From assembly GCA_038501625.1 (NCBI GenBank), contig JAZAYU010000052.1, positions 1,630,796-1,694,795 on the forward strand: a stretch of DNA of 64,000 bases, written 5' to 3'. Of this stretch, positions 1 to 14,860 are shown piece after piece. The notes beneath the pieces are model-generated. The model was not told the DNA's origin. It did not search any database and saw only the letters and a program-made list of their open reading frames with translations. Numbering within the stretch: the stretch's first letter is position 1; each line of letters begins with the position of its first letter. The position numbers and the translations under genes are program-made. The stretch comes from Corbicula japonica. Lineage: Eukaryota; Mollusca; Bivalvia; Venerida; Cyrenidae.

Positions 1-1150
1 TACAAGAATGTTTGTTATGAAAACACGGGATTTCATAGAGATCAATGACATACTCAACTGAGATCAAATATATCAGTGATAAGATCTAAGGTTCTTAATA
101 TTGAAAAGTATAACAACATGTGCAGTATGGTTAAATGTCACTAATTGGTTTTTCCACTGCACATCAAATACCGTTTTCTTCTGTTTTGGGTATTTGATGA
201 TGCCCCTAGAATAACCCATTATCCAATAATCTTTTTATCGTATGTGCAGACAGTGTAGATCCCGACCAGCCAGCACATCAGCACCATCTGATCTGGATCT
301 GCACTGTTTGCTTTTTTGGTCAGAAATAACCACATGATTATTTTACAAGCATCTACAATTAAAACAGATAATTTTGGTCTTGGCCCACAAAGAAGAAGTT
401 GAAATGCATATATGTAAAAATAATGCTACAAATACTGTGATATTTTTATATTTCATGCATGTATATATTGTGACAGGGTAAATGTGTAAGTTTAATCCTA
501 GAAAAATTACACCATGTTGTAAAATGTATTTTATCAAAATATCCAACTGCAAGAATTTATATCAGCATCAACATAACAATGTGGCCTATGAGCAATATTC
601 ATCCCCCTAAATTAAAACCACATTGTTATCATTGGGTAATTATAATTTTGCTAACAGTCTTTTTGAGCCCTTTATATACAGCTGTACTGTTTCCTTTTAA
701 ATTAATATATATCATGGTATAATTAGAGTTGAAATGTTCCTAATTTCTTTCAGAGGACTGAATTAACTTTTACTTTAAATGGTAATTGGAATTGTAAAAT
801 GCATCATTTGAAATATGATGCCTATTTGTAATTTAAGTTCTGTTTTGGATGATTTGTGTATTAAAAACGGAAGAAGAACTGACATTTAGTAGTTTATACC
901 CGATTAAAGGATGTTATCATATACAAAAGAGCGTCAATTATTATTAATTCTATGTGCATTTTTTGACATGAATCAGATGTCACTTGAGATGCCAAAAGCA
1001 ATGTAAAAAAATACACATACACAATGTCATAGATGCACAATTGTGCAGTCTTTTTTTAATTTTTTTGAAGGGGTCTTCCTTCTGGTCAGAGGAGACACTG
1101 TTTTGATTCTTTATATGTTTTTGTATTCTTCTGAACTTTGATAGTGATTG
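1..1150. other. AT-rich non-coding sequence, probably upstream UBE2E intron
   Basis: A family A fragment lies at about 235-345 (AGATCCCGACCAGCC ... GATCTGGATCTGCACTG then GGTCAGAAATAACC). The rest has no conserved coding signal on either strand. Confidence 0.5.
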
Positions 1151-1164
1151 TATGTTATGTCTGC

Positions 1165-1525
1165 CCACCTAAATTAGTGTTTGTCATGTCTGACCCATTT
1201 AAGGGACTGTGTATGTGTTATGCATTTTCCCTCTGCCCTCCCTCACCCACACTTCTGTGGAACTGTATCTTCTATGTATCAACCCTCTAAAGGACTGTAT
1301 GTTGAGTCTATCCCCTCTGAGTGATGACTGTATGTCGTGTCTAGCCACTTTGAAGGACTGTATGTCATGTCTAACCCTTCTAAGGGACTGTATGTCTTTT
1401 GTAGCTCTGCTGATGGAGATTATGTGTCTGCCCCTCTGAGCGACTTTTATGTTGTGCCCTTCCCCTGTTTGAGGGACTGAATGTCATGTTGCGCCTTCTT
1501 CCTCTGAAGGGCTCTCAATATGTCA
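1165..1525. repeat. Degenerate minisatellite, unit about 36-40 bp
   Basis: The core AAGGGACTGTATGTCATGT with a pyrimidine-rich half (CTAACCCTTCT) recurs around 1195, 1290, 1355, 1385, 1470 and 1505. Units are heavily diverged. The + strand frame 1209-1439 exists only because unit lengths are often multiples of three. Confidence 0.6.
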
Positions 1526-2114
1526 TGTTAAATTTTTCAAGTGTAGTCATTAACACATACATGTCTAGTAGCATAAAAGATATAATTTCTAATGCAAAAA
1601 TAAAACAAGAATATAAAAAAACAACAAGAAAGCAAGATGCAAAACAACCTGTTAACAGCATCGATTTTACCAGGAAGAAAAGTATACTACATATCAAATG
1701 TTTTAAACACCTATTGTATATAAAGAAGAAATTGCAGGGCACAACAAATCCATTGCCCGGTTCCCGCGGGCTACCGCATTGGACCCTGCGGACTACCAAA
1801 AAATTCCAGCGAGTGTCCGCCTGGCCACCTTAAAATTCACATATTGATTGCCCGGCACATCAACAGTTTCGAAATCTCCAATTAACAGGAAACGTTAAGA
1901 CACTCCACTGTCAATATCACGCGCGGGTAATTATTGATTTCGTCAGCTTTGACCTCTCGCTGTCAGTCCCGCACGCTCTGTTACATGCTATGTAACATGT
2001 ATTTAACCATTGTACATCCAGATCAGCCTGCACAGATGTTCCAGCTGATCTGGATCTTTACTCGCTGTACAGGTGATAAAACTTAAATATGAAGTAAAGG
2101 ATAAACACGTAATG

Positions 2115-2308
2115 AAGCAGTAACTTTTACTGTTAAGTATACCATGTATAAAATGTCAGCAGCGTTTTGTGCTATATTGGCATGGTGTTGTGATAAAATG
2201 CTGTATGTATGGAGTGAATGGATAGCACATAAGGAAACAGTAACTTTTGCTGTTAAGTATACCATGTATAAAATGTCAGCAGCATTTTGCTATATTGGCA
2301 TGGTGTTG
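2115..2308. repeat. Two-copy tandem duplication, period about 119 bp
   Basis: Copies at about 2115-2190 and 2234-2308 share CAGTAACTTTT, GTTAAGTATACCATGTA, AAATGTCAGCAGC and TATTGGCATGGTGTTG with few substitutions, separated by about 43 bp of unrelated sequence. Confidence 0.75.
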
Positions 2309-2534
2309 GCAGCTTGTGACTTGTGCTACATTTTCAATCAATTGTCAGAGAACAGCATGGCAGCAATCCTGAAGATAATATTTTAGCATCCATTTACTTT
2401 TTTCCTTGTCTAGGAAAGTCAATAACTGGGGTTTAAATACTGCTGTGGATGTAAATTAAGGATAGACCTACAAAACAAACATGCTGGTGATGAATAATTA
2501 GCTGAACTGTACAGAAGTCTCAAGGTCATTTTTT

Positions 2535-2720
2535 AGGGGTTTTACTGCAAGTGTGACCAATGTTGATCCAGATCAACCAGCATATTTGTGCCATCAGATC
2601 AGGATCTACACTGCTTTTGGTTAGAAATAATCATAAAGCAAGCAGTGTAGATCCTGATTGGATGGCATAGATGTGCCAGCTGATCTGGATCTACACTGTT
2701 TGCCCATGCCATAAAGGGGT
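2535..2720. mobile_element. Family A MITE, degraded copy without clear ends
   Basis: Both inner hairpin modules are visible (GATCCAGATCAACC with GATCAGGATCTACACTG; TAGATCCTGATTGGATGGC with GATCTGGATCTACACTG), joined by the GGTTAGAAATAA spacer. Terminal repeats are eroded. A further scrap lies at 2015-2060. Confidence 0.7.
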
Positions 2721-3079
2721 ATTTAATTGAGGAAATGGTTAACACATATTCTTCAGAATATTTTCTTCGTCTCTTGCTATCTTAGATCAAGTAATTATGT
2801 CACTGGGTCAAATCCGAAGAAAACTTTCTTCTTATAGTATATTCAGGCCAAATTTTTAATTAAATGCAACAAAATATGCTCAGAATGTTATCCCTAATTT
2901 ACTAAGTGGCATCCTTAAAGATTACTTAAACTCTTGTCAAGATTTTAGTGGAAAACAGTCAGATTATTCTAAATTTTTAAAAACTTAAATGAACGAAATA
3001 ATTGAAACACTAATGTTTTCTAAGTATTTTTGCTTGAAAAAGGCTGTGCAGTTCATTATAACAATTTTTTGTTTCCTGG

Positions 3080-3147
3080 CCTACAGCCCGGATAATATGA
3101 CCCCCAGACTGGCATTATATCCTCACATACCCTGTCAAGAAACCAAA
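3080..3147. mobile_element. Half copy of inverted-repeat family F
   Basis: GGATAATATGAC, TATATCCTCACATACCC and AAGAAACCAAAT match the right arm of the full element at 13536-13690. Confidence 0.55.
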
Positions 3148-3247
3148 TAACTATATAACTTTTTTTCAAGCAAGACAGAACTACATGTATTACTTTTTGC
3201 TTTGAATAAATTTTTGCATCCTCAGACTTTAGTGTTGCTTTGCTCAA

Positions 3248-3471
3248 CCCTTTCCTCCATAGATGCACCTTTATTGCATGGGCGAACAGTTTAGATCCAG
3301 ATCAGCCGGCACATCTGTGCCATCTGATCGAGATCTAAACTGTTTGCTTTTTGATTTGTTAGGTTATTTCTGGCCCAAATGTGACCAGTACAGATCCTGA
3401 TCGGACGGCACGGTTGTGCCAGCTAATCTGGATCTACAGTGGTCTCACACTTGTATATATGGAGGAAAGGG
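3248..3471. mobile_element. Family A MITE (piggyBac-type), near-complete
   Basis: Begins CCCTTTCCTCCATAGATG and ends ATATATGGAGGAAAGGG, i.e. inverted termini. The flanking TTAA is decayed to TCAA on the left and TTAC on the right. Both hairpin modules are present. Confidence 0.85.
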
Positions 3472-3562
3472 TTACGTAAGTTACAATTGTGAATAATTAT
3501 AGTCACACAAAGATTACACAAAATGAAACTCAATCCATTACACTCCAATAGAAGAAAGTAGC

Positions 3563-3607
3563 GCAAAGTCGGGTAATTTTGGCCGTCGGACGATTACCCG
3601 ACTTTGC
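3563..3607. repeat. Perfect 15-bp inverted repeat
   Basis: Arms GCAAAGTCGGGTAAT and ATTACCCGACTTTGC enclose a 15-nt loop with TTGGCCGTCGG. No target duplication identified. Confidence 0.75.
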
Positions 3608-4006
3608 TCTAGTAATTTGCATTTTAGTGAAAATTGTTATATAAAATAAATAAACTACTTGTATTCCACTTGAATGCTGTTATTTCCAGTCTATATAAAC
3701 ATTAATTCTGGAAAATCATCTTTGTGTATTTTTGCAACGTTTGACTCTTCCGAATAGATTTCCAGTAAGATGAACTTTCGAAAAATTTTAATTCAGGGAA
3801 TGTGTGTTTTATCTTCATTAGCATTGTTTTGCCTTGGTAAATTCAGGAGAAGCTTGGCAGGTTGTGTTTATGTTTCCAGTTCCCCTAATGTTCATGATAA
3901 TTGGAATAAAATTGGTGTGTCTTGCCAGAAATCTGTAATGGACTAACCTAATCTTAACTCTTGGGTTATGCCATAGATAGTTCATGGGGGTGTTTACACT
4001 GGTTAA

Positions 4007-4240
4007 CCCTTTCCTGTATAGATACACCTTTATTGCTAGGGCGAACAGTTTAGATCCAGATCAGCCGGCACATCCGTGCCGTCTGATCAGGATCTAAACT
4101 GTTCGCTTTTTGATTCATTAGGTTATTTCTGACCAAAATGCGACCAGTGCAGATCCTGATCAGACGGCACGGATGTGCCGGCTGATCTGAATCTATACTG
4201 GTTGCACATGTGAAAAAATGCCAATATATCAAGGAAAGGG
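4007..4240. mobile_element. Family A MITE, intact 234-bp copy
   Basis: Exactly flanked by TTAA (4003-4006 and 4241-4244). Termini CCCTTTCCTGTATAGATA and TATCAAGGAAAGGG. It lies in the UBE2E intron, ending 173 bp before exon 4414-4546. Confidence 0.92.
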
Positions 4241-4303
4241 TTAAACATGCTGAGAATAGCAGAACGCTGTATATGTTGTTGCCTTTTATGAGTTTTGGAG
4301 TAA

Positions 4304-8404
<4,101 letters not shown>

Positions 8405-8470
8405 TGACGGAAATATTATGTGCCGCCTGTTTTAATGATGGATGTATGACTTTGAATGGTGATTGATTTC

Positions 8471-8476
8471 AATAAA
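8471..8476 (+). promoter_or_regulatory. Polyadenylation signal AATAAA for UBE2E
   Basis: Canonical hexamer 67 bp after the stop codon in a T/G-rich context; this implies a short 3' UTR ending near 8490-8510. Later polyadenylation sites cannot be excluded. Confidence 0.6.
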
Positions 8477-8840
8477 ATGTTATTCATTTGTGATGAACGA
8501 ATGTAACTGGAACTGTGTACCATTTAATTATAGCTATATTTGTAGATGGTAAGTTTTGCAACCGTAAATAGCTGTGTTTTATAATTTTGTGGCAGACCTT
8601 TTCTGCAGTATTAATTTACCATTTTCAGGTACTAGTTGACTGAATGCAAAACAGCTGTAACTTTATATGAATATAGAACGCAGTTACAACTATTCTGCAA
8701 TCAATATTGGAGATAAAAAGCACAAAGATTATGCAGTTTAAAAACAAAACTGCATTTTAATGGAAACCGCAAATTGTTTTAATGTTTTCTTAATGTTGAA
8801 TTCGAATTTGCCATCTTTGTAAGAGAAGCGTGGTTTAGCC

Positions 8841-9070
8841 TTTTAATCCATATGTACTGGTTTGGTCGCATGTGAGATCCAGGTTAGATCCAGATCAGCT
8901 GGAATATCTGTGCCATCTTGTCTGGATCTACGTGGGTTGCTTCTTGGTTATAAATAACCTAATGGTTTAAAAAATGAACAGTTTAGATCCTGATCTGAAG
9001 GTACAGATGTGCTGGCTGATCTGGATCTTAACTGTTTACACAATAAAGCCGTACCTATGGAATGAACGGT
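8841..9070. mobile_element. Family A MITE, diverged
   Basis: Left end faint (CTTTTAATCCATATG), right end ATGGAATGAACGG followed by TTAA. Both modules and the AAATAACCTAATG spacer remain. Confidence 0.7.
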
Positions 9071-9224
9071 TAAAGAAACTTTGGTGAAAATGAAATGAAT
9101 GATTTATACCAAATTGGTACCAAGAGAGCATGTTACTGTTAAATAATTATATGAATGCATTTACTGTGAAACAACAATTTATTTTTTATAGGGCCTCCAC
9201 AAACATTTTATTTTTATGGTTATC

Positions 9225-10110
9225 CCTTTGAATGCCAGTGTGGTTATCACATGGGTGATCAGTGTATATCCACATCATCTGGCATGTCTGTGCCATCTGA
9301 TCAGGATCTACACTGTTCACTTTTGATTATTTTTGTTATTTCTGACCACCCAAAAAGAGAAAAGTTCAGATTTGCTAAATTAACTCAGTATTTTTGTTCA
9401 TACATATATAAACATTATTGTGATGATAAAAAGATCATAGAACTGACTGTTTTCCCAATATTGCCAGCTAAACAACTCAAACAGCCATAACTTGCTTTTC
9501 CGATAGAGAGCTTAGCAATTTGAATTGTAAATTGACAGTTAATGATACGAAGCGAACACCATGAAATACCATTGACACGTTCATATGAATTATAGTCGGA
9601 AGTTGAAAATCCCCATCTACAAATAGAACAACTTGTATTTCCCAGTTTCTGAAGTATTGTCGCCATTCCTAATGTAAGGCAAAGTGAAAATTGATTCTGT
9701 GAAAACAGGGCTGGTAGGGATGAGCAAGCATTTTGCAGATTTGTAATAAGTAGAGACCCTGATGCCTGTTCATGTTCAGTCTTATCAGGATCTACACTGT
9801 TCAATTATCAGTTTTAAATTAAGTACCCCTGCAAACATTGTATAGACTGGCTTGGAGTGAAAGAAGGGTGTGTACATTACATTAATACAGCACGTAAAGG
9901 TTTAACGCTTTTCTCAATATATATTATGCCTTTTTACACAATGTCAAGTGAAACCAGTGTAGATCCAAGTCAGACAGCACATCGGTGCCATCCCATCAAG
10001 ATCTACACTGTTAACATTTTGAATTATTCGGTTATTTCTTGCCAAAAAAGGAACATTGCAGATCGTGATCAGATGACACAGAAGTACTAGCTGATTTGTA
10101 TTACGTTTTT
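9225..10110. mobile_element. Scattered family A fragments
   Basis: Partial modules at about 9225-9350 (GATCAGGATCTACACTGTTC), 9745-9810 and 9945-10110 (AGTGTAGATCCAAGTCAG, AGATCGTGATCAGATG). Intervening DNA has no recognised feature. Confidence 0.55.
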
Positions 10111-10444
10111 CATATTCCAATAAATTAACACAATTAGTCTTTCATGCAAACAATGAACTTGAGTTTTTTTTAACATAATAATGTATTTTACAGTAGTTTG
10201 CTGTTCATAAATTTGCAACTACTTTAAAAGATACAAATAATTGTTAATTTTTTTCCATGAAATGAATTGTCAAATTACTGTGTAGTTTGATATGTTTGCT
10301 CTTCCTGTCAGGTGATTGCATTGTAGTTTTAAAAATATTATTATTATACATAGTTTGGTATTACCCTAAGTGTTGGATAATTAAATTCAATATGACTGTT
10401 TACTCTTATGAACTCTTTACATCATATTTATGTGGTTATATGCT

Positions 10445-10645
10445 GGTGTTACCAGTGAAGATCCAGATCTGCTTGCACATCCTTGCTATCTGATCTGTAT
10501 CTGCACTGTTCGCATCTTGGTGAGAAATAACCTATTTAATAATAAAGCAGACAGTGTGGATCTTGATTAGACAGCACAGATGTGACGTCTGATCAGAATC
10601 TATCATTTCACCCATGAAATAGATGTGTATCTATACAGTAAAGAG
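10445..10645. mobile_element. Family A MITE, degraded
   Basis: Both modules and the GAGAAATAACCTATTTAAT spacer are visible; the right end decays at CTATACAGTAAAGAGTTA. Confidence 0.65.
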
Positions 10646-10818
10646 TTATATTGAAAGTGACAGTTCATTCTTATTTAACATTTCAGTGATGTTTACAACA
10701 AACTTTGTGAATTCCATCAGAATGTCACCTGGAGTCTTTCAAACTCATTTTGCATCAGAATCATTTTTGTCACATTTTAGTGCAGTATGATTTAGTTGAT
10801 TGTATTACCATCTCCGAA

Positions 10819-11033
10819 CCCTTTCCTCCATAAATACACATTTTTTATGCATGTGCGACCAGTGTACATCCATGCTGTCTGATCAGGATCTGCACTGGTC
10901 GCATTTTGGTCAGAAATAACCTATTAAATCAAAAAGCGAACAGTGCATATCCTTAACAAACAGCAAGGATGTGCCGGCTAATCTGGATCTACACTGTTCG
11001 CTCGCGCAATAAAGGTGTGTCTGGAGGAAAGGG
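10819..11033. mobile_element. Family A MITE, near-complete
   Basis: CCCTTTCCTCCATAAATAC to GTCTGGAGGAAAGGG, with TTAA on the right and CGAA on the left. The first module lacks about 20 bp. Confidence 0.85.
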
Positions 11034-11108
11034 TTAAGAATTTCATGGATTTATCTCTCCTCCCGCTTTGCAATTTTTGGTGAAATTTTCTCTGCAAACT
11101 GATGTAAA

Positions 11109-11535
11109 CCTTTACTCCATAGATAAACATTTATTACATTAGCAAACAGTGTAGATTCAGAACAGCCGGCACATCATTGCCAGGATCTGCACTGTTTGCT
11201 TTATGATTTAATAGGTTATTTAAGGAATGAAGCGCTTTATGGATTTGCCAGCTCTCGCGTGCACGTCCAATCTGCATGAACCGCACCAAAATAAGAATCA
11301 TTACTTATATTTACATTTTATTCATTTTTTTCTTTAAATAAACTTAAGTCGAACGCTTTCAAAAATTAGTATTAAGTGAAAAGGGGGAGTAATACGTGGG
11401 AGTTTTCAATAGTAACAGCCATGACGTTACTGACGTCATTACGGGTCATGCGGTTCATGCAAAATGAACCGAATTTTTTTAAACGAAGAAATCAATAGGA
11501 ATGTAAATATTTCTGGATCTACATTGTTTGCATAT
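11109..11535. mobile_element. Family A MITE split by another repeat
   Basis: Left part CCTTTACTCCATAGATAAAC to TAGGTTATTT (about 11220), right part CTGGATCTACATTGTTTGC from 11513. The interruption is the dispersed repeat described at 11217-11510; the second module start is missing. Confidence 0.7.
11217..11510. repeat. Dispersed repeat, broken copy of the palindromic element at 61203
   Basis: From GCGCTTTATGG through CGTGCACGTCCAATCTGCAT to GAAATCAATAGGAATGTAAA it matches 61286-61567 nearly base for base. The left palindromic arm present at 61213-61283 is absent here, the sequence jumping from AAGGAATGA directly to AGCGCTTTAT. Confidence 0.88.
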
Positions 11536-11834
11536 GAGATAAACGACACACAATCATGCCACAAACTGTAAGTTTTGTTTGTATAACAAAGGCAGGAAGG
11601 AAATACCAGTATAGCTATTTAAATTATTATTTTCTTTCAAGAAATGATTCAAAGTACTCCCTGATTATTCCACAAGGAAGCTACTAGACTTACATGAATT
11701 TAGTATAGATATGACTAAATCTATAACTGGAAGTAATTCTCATTACAAATAAGATAGACATTCTAAAATATGGGGAAGTTAAATCAACTCAAACAACACT
11801 GTTTTTATAGTAATTATTATTGTAGGTTAATTAA

Positions 11835-12045
11835 CCCTTTATACTTGTACCTTCATATATATGCATGTAAATGCATTTGAAATCAGTGTATATCCAGGTC
11901 AGCCAGCACATTTGTGCCATCTGATCTGAATCTGCACTGGTTGCATTTTGGTCAGAAATAAATTAATGAATCAAAAAGTGAACAGATGTGACCTGGATCA
12001 ACTCTGTTCGTCCATGCAATTAATGTGTATCTATGGAGTAGAGAG
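11835..12045. mobile_element. Family A MITE
   Basis: TTAA at 11831-11834 and 12046-12049. Start CCCTTTATACTTGTACC, end CTATGGAGTAGAGAG. The second module has an internal deletion. Confidence 0.85.
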
Positions 12046-12324
12046 TTAAGGCAAACACTTGGCAAAAATAAGGCTAAACATTTACAAATCTGGTTGTTGT
12101 TTTTTATCTTTTTTTCATATTAATAAATTTGTTTTTGCCAATAAATATTCCTGTTATGTCAAACTTGCCAAATATAGAAATGAGTTAACCTGTTTAGAAA
12201 ATCTCATTCTTGTTTTTGTGAATAATTTCATAAATCTTGATACATTGTTTTCCTGGGTAAGGAATAATTACATTAAGTTTTATTGTGTTAGTAGGCCACA
12301 GTGAAGTTTCATTGCCAGTCCTTC

Positions 12325-12640
12325 ATTTTTGGTCAGATTGGCAAATTTGTCTGATCCAAATCTACACTGTTTGCTGTTAGATTCATTATTTTATTTCTGA
12401 CAAGGAGGCAAATAGTTTAAATCCAGGGACCAACATCATAAAACTGAGATAGGAGACCAGTCTTACATCTCGAGTATCTGTTTGGCTGAAAGGGTGCAGC
12501 CAATCAGATGCTTGAGATTTGAGACTGGTCTCCTGGTTTAGATTTATGATCTTGGCACAGGTCAGACATATGGATGTGCTGGCTGAACTGGATCTGCCCG
12601 TGTTGCACATGTGATAAATATGCATATCCATGGTGTAAAG
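12325..12640. mobile_element. Family A MITE interrupted by a family B MITE
   Basis: Family A pieces GGTCAGATTGGCAAATTTG to AGTTTAAATCCAG (left) and CAGGTCAGACATATGGATG to TATCCATGGTGTAAAGG (right) flank the insertion at 12427-12557; CAG is duplicated at the junctions. Confidence 0.75.
12427..12557. mobile_element. Family B hairpin MITE, 131 bp, CAG target duplication
   Basis: Flanked by CAG at 12424-12426 and 12558-12560. Arms ATCATAAAACTGAG and TTTATGATCTTGG; the centre is shortened (GAAAGGGTGCAGCC). Confidence 0.88.
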
Positions 12641-12982
12641 GAAGTCAGTTAGAAGAGGACCAGAAACTAAACACTTGATTGTGGCGGTATTGTTTAAGTT
12701 AACACACTCCAGTTCTCTCCTAATTGGAAGAAGTTTGTTTTCAAAACATGCAGTAAATTTTTTGAGTGCATTCTTCTACTGAAAATTTGTAATGGATAAT
12801 TTGTTATGGTGTCCCTTTTTGTTAAAATGTTCAATAGTAGACTGCACTTGCAGTTTCTTGAAATATAAGGGACACTTGCTGTTTTACTTCTTACTCTGGT
12901 TTTTGAAATGTATGCACATTTGTAAACATTTTTACTGAAAATTCCGAGAAAATTTTTAGTAGAGGAGTGTGGATAGGGGCAG

Positions 12983-13128
12983 GGCCCAAGATCATAAAAC
13001 TAAACATGGAGATCAGTCTCAAATCTCAAGCATCTGATTGGCTGAAATGGCGACCAGTCGCCATTTCAGCCAATCGGATCCTTGAGATTTGAGACTGATC
13101 TCAAATCTTAGTTTTATGATCTTGGGAC
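12983..13128. mobile_element. Family B hairpin MITE, 146 bp
   Basis: GGCCCAAGATCATAAAAC to GTTTTATGATCTTGGGA with centre GGCGACCAGTCGCC. Flanks are CAG and CTG (one mismatch). The right flank is a family A tail ending AAGGAGTGAAGGTTAA near 13183. Confidence 0.9.
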
Positions 13129-13291
13129 CTGGTCCACACTTTTTTGTTCATGCAATTATGGTGTATCTAAGGAGTGAAGGTTAAAACATGCCCTAATTTT
13201 CACAGAGAAGTTCTTACCTTTTGGGGAAATACTGGTGTGTGATTCAGGGTCACTTGTGGCTGAGTGCATTTATCAGTATGACTGTCATTTG

Positions 13292-13417
13292 GGCCCAAGA
13301 TCATTAAACTAAAACTGGAAACTAGTCTCAGATCTCAAGGATCTGATTGGCTGAAATGGAGACTTGTCAAAGGTGCAATGAGACTGGTCCCCAACCTCAT
13401 GTTCGTGGTCTTGGGCC
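13292..13417. mobile_element. Family B hairpin MITE, degraded 126-bp copy
   Basis: Left arm clear (GGCCCAAGATCATTAAACT), right arm eroded (CATGTTCGTGGTCTTGGGCC). TTG on both sides. Confidence 0.8.
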
Positions 13418-13535
13418 TTGATTTGAGATCATGTTTATTGACTGTATAAAAATGTCTAAAGTCAAAATAAAATTGTTATGTGAATATTAAAATTGTTTTA
13501 TGTTTTTATTGAGGGTCATACCTAATAATAGTTAC

Positions 13536-13690
13536 TTGGTTTCATGTCAGGGTATGCGAGGATATATTGCCGGACAGAGTGTCATATTAACCAGAGCCAT
13601 AGGTGAGGGATAATGCACTTGGATAAGGGTCGGGATAATATGACTCTTGGATTGGCAATTTATTCTCACATACTCTATCAAAAAACCAAA
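13536..13690. mobile_element. Inverted-repeat element family F
   Basis: Left arm TTGGTTTCATGTCAGGG, GCGAGGATATATTGCC, GTCATATTA; right arm the inverted counterpart GATAATATGACTCTTGG, GGCAATTTATTCTCACATAC, AAAAAACCAAA. Small central loop. Relatives at 13998-14111 and 3080-3147. Confidence 0.72.
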
Positions 13691-13767
13691 ATTATGTATA
13701 TACTGCAAAGCCTTTTAATGAAATAGTGTGAAAAGATAATGGTGTATATTGTTCACAACACAAGTAT

Positions 13768-13981
13768 TAACAATTTACTCCATATATACGCCTTATTAGG
13801 CATGTGCGACCAGTGTAGATCCAGATCAGCCAGCAAATCCGTGCCAGCTTATCATGATCAGGATCTGCACTGTTCGCTTTTTGGTCAGGAATAATCTTAT
13901 AAATCACAAAGTGAATTGTGCAGATCCTGATCAGATGGCATGGATGTGAAGGCTGATCTGGTGTGTATATGGAGAAAAGGA
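13768..13981. mobile_element. Family A MITE, diverged
   Basis: TTTACTCCATATATACGCC to GTATATGGAGAAAAGGA, followed by TTAA at 13982-13985. Both modules are partly intact. Confidence 0.8.
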
Positions 13982-13997
13982 TTAATATAAAGTTATT

Positions 13998-14111
13998 GGA
14001 TCTTGACAATGTATGTGATAATTGATAGTCATATTACCTGAGCTACAGGTGAGTGATAATATGACACTTAGAATGGCAATATATCCTCACGTATCCTTTA
14101 AAGAAACCAAT
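13998..14111. mobile_element. Family F inverted-repeat element, second copy
   Basis: GTATGTGATAATTGATAGTC, CATATTACCTGAGC and GATAATATGACAC, GGCAATATATCCTCACG, AAAGAAACCAA in inverted order. Confidence 0.62.
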
Positions 14112-14668
14112 TAGTGGTTTTATTATACTGTCAGTACAGACTTGCAGCACCAGCACCAGCAAATTATACAATCAAATGAAGGGAAATTTCTTTGCAGAAT
14201 AATAAATAGAGATATATTTCCAAACCATTTCTTACTTAATACAGAAATATTCAGACAACAAATCATAAGTACCATAAAAGCTGAATAAAGCATGAAACCA
14301 GTCATGTACGAGGGGTGATCCAATAGCTTTGTCACTGCCTATAAACACAATGTCATTTTGTAGTAATATTACACCAAAGTAATTCAATGTACACATAAAT
14401 GAATGTATTACAGAATATCATGTAAAGTTTGATCTGCATAAACCAAATGGTTAATAAATAACAGATAATTACATAAAGCACATCAGTAACCAGAACCTCA
14501 CAAAAACGACATCTATGACATAATATTTTTACCATCAAAGTTGTCAGTATTGTTTGTATTGATTGTATTTCGTAAGATTAGAATTTAGATGGCCATTTTA
14601 GATTGAAAACTGGGTTACAAGGTTAAATCAGCATAAGAGGTCCCAATTTTCAACTGTTGTGAGCATAA
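14112..14668. other. AT-rich non-coding stretch
   Basis: Only short frames and no recognised repeat apart from a GCACCAGCACCAGC triplet run near 14148. Confidence 0.5.
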
Positions 14669-14770
14669 CACTTTGTATTAAACAATGATTAAAATATCAG
14701 TCCATTGTTAACATGTAACTCCAAAGAAACATGCCAATGTAAACATTGCCAAATTACCGTTGTCCAAAAA
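14669..14770. repeat. Dispersed repeat D, copy 1
   Basis: TTTGTATTAAACAATGAT, ACATGCCAATGTAAACATTG and CCGTTGTCCAA match 23050-23150 in order. Confidence 0.65.
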
Positions 14771-14777
14771 TAATTAT

Positions 14778-14860
14778 ACCCCCGCAAACTTTAGTTTGGG
14801 GGTATATAGGAGTCATCATCCGATTGGTTGGTTGGGTGGTCGGTCTGTGGCACTAACTAC
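14778..14860. repeat. Hairpin leader of the satellite array
   Basis: ACCCCCGCAAACT and AGTTTGGGGGT form a stem next to GTATATAGGAGTCATCATCC. The same kind of hairpin is common in mollusc repeats. It directly precedes the 144-bp array. Confidence 0.6.

Noticed and set aside
1486..1833. 115-codon ORF on the + strand with an overlapping minus-strand frame
   Set aside because: Crosses the minisatellite edge and low-complexity lysine-rich sequence; no domain or splice support.
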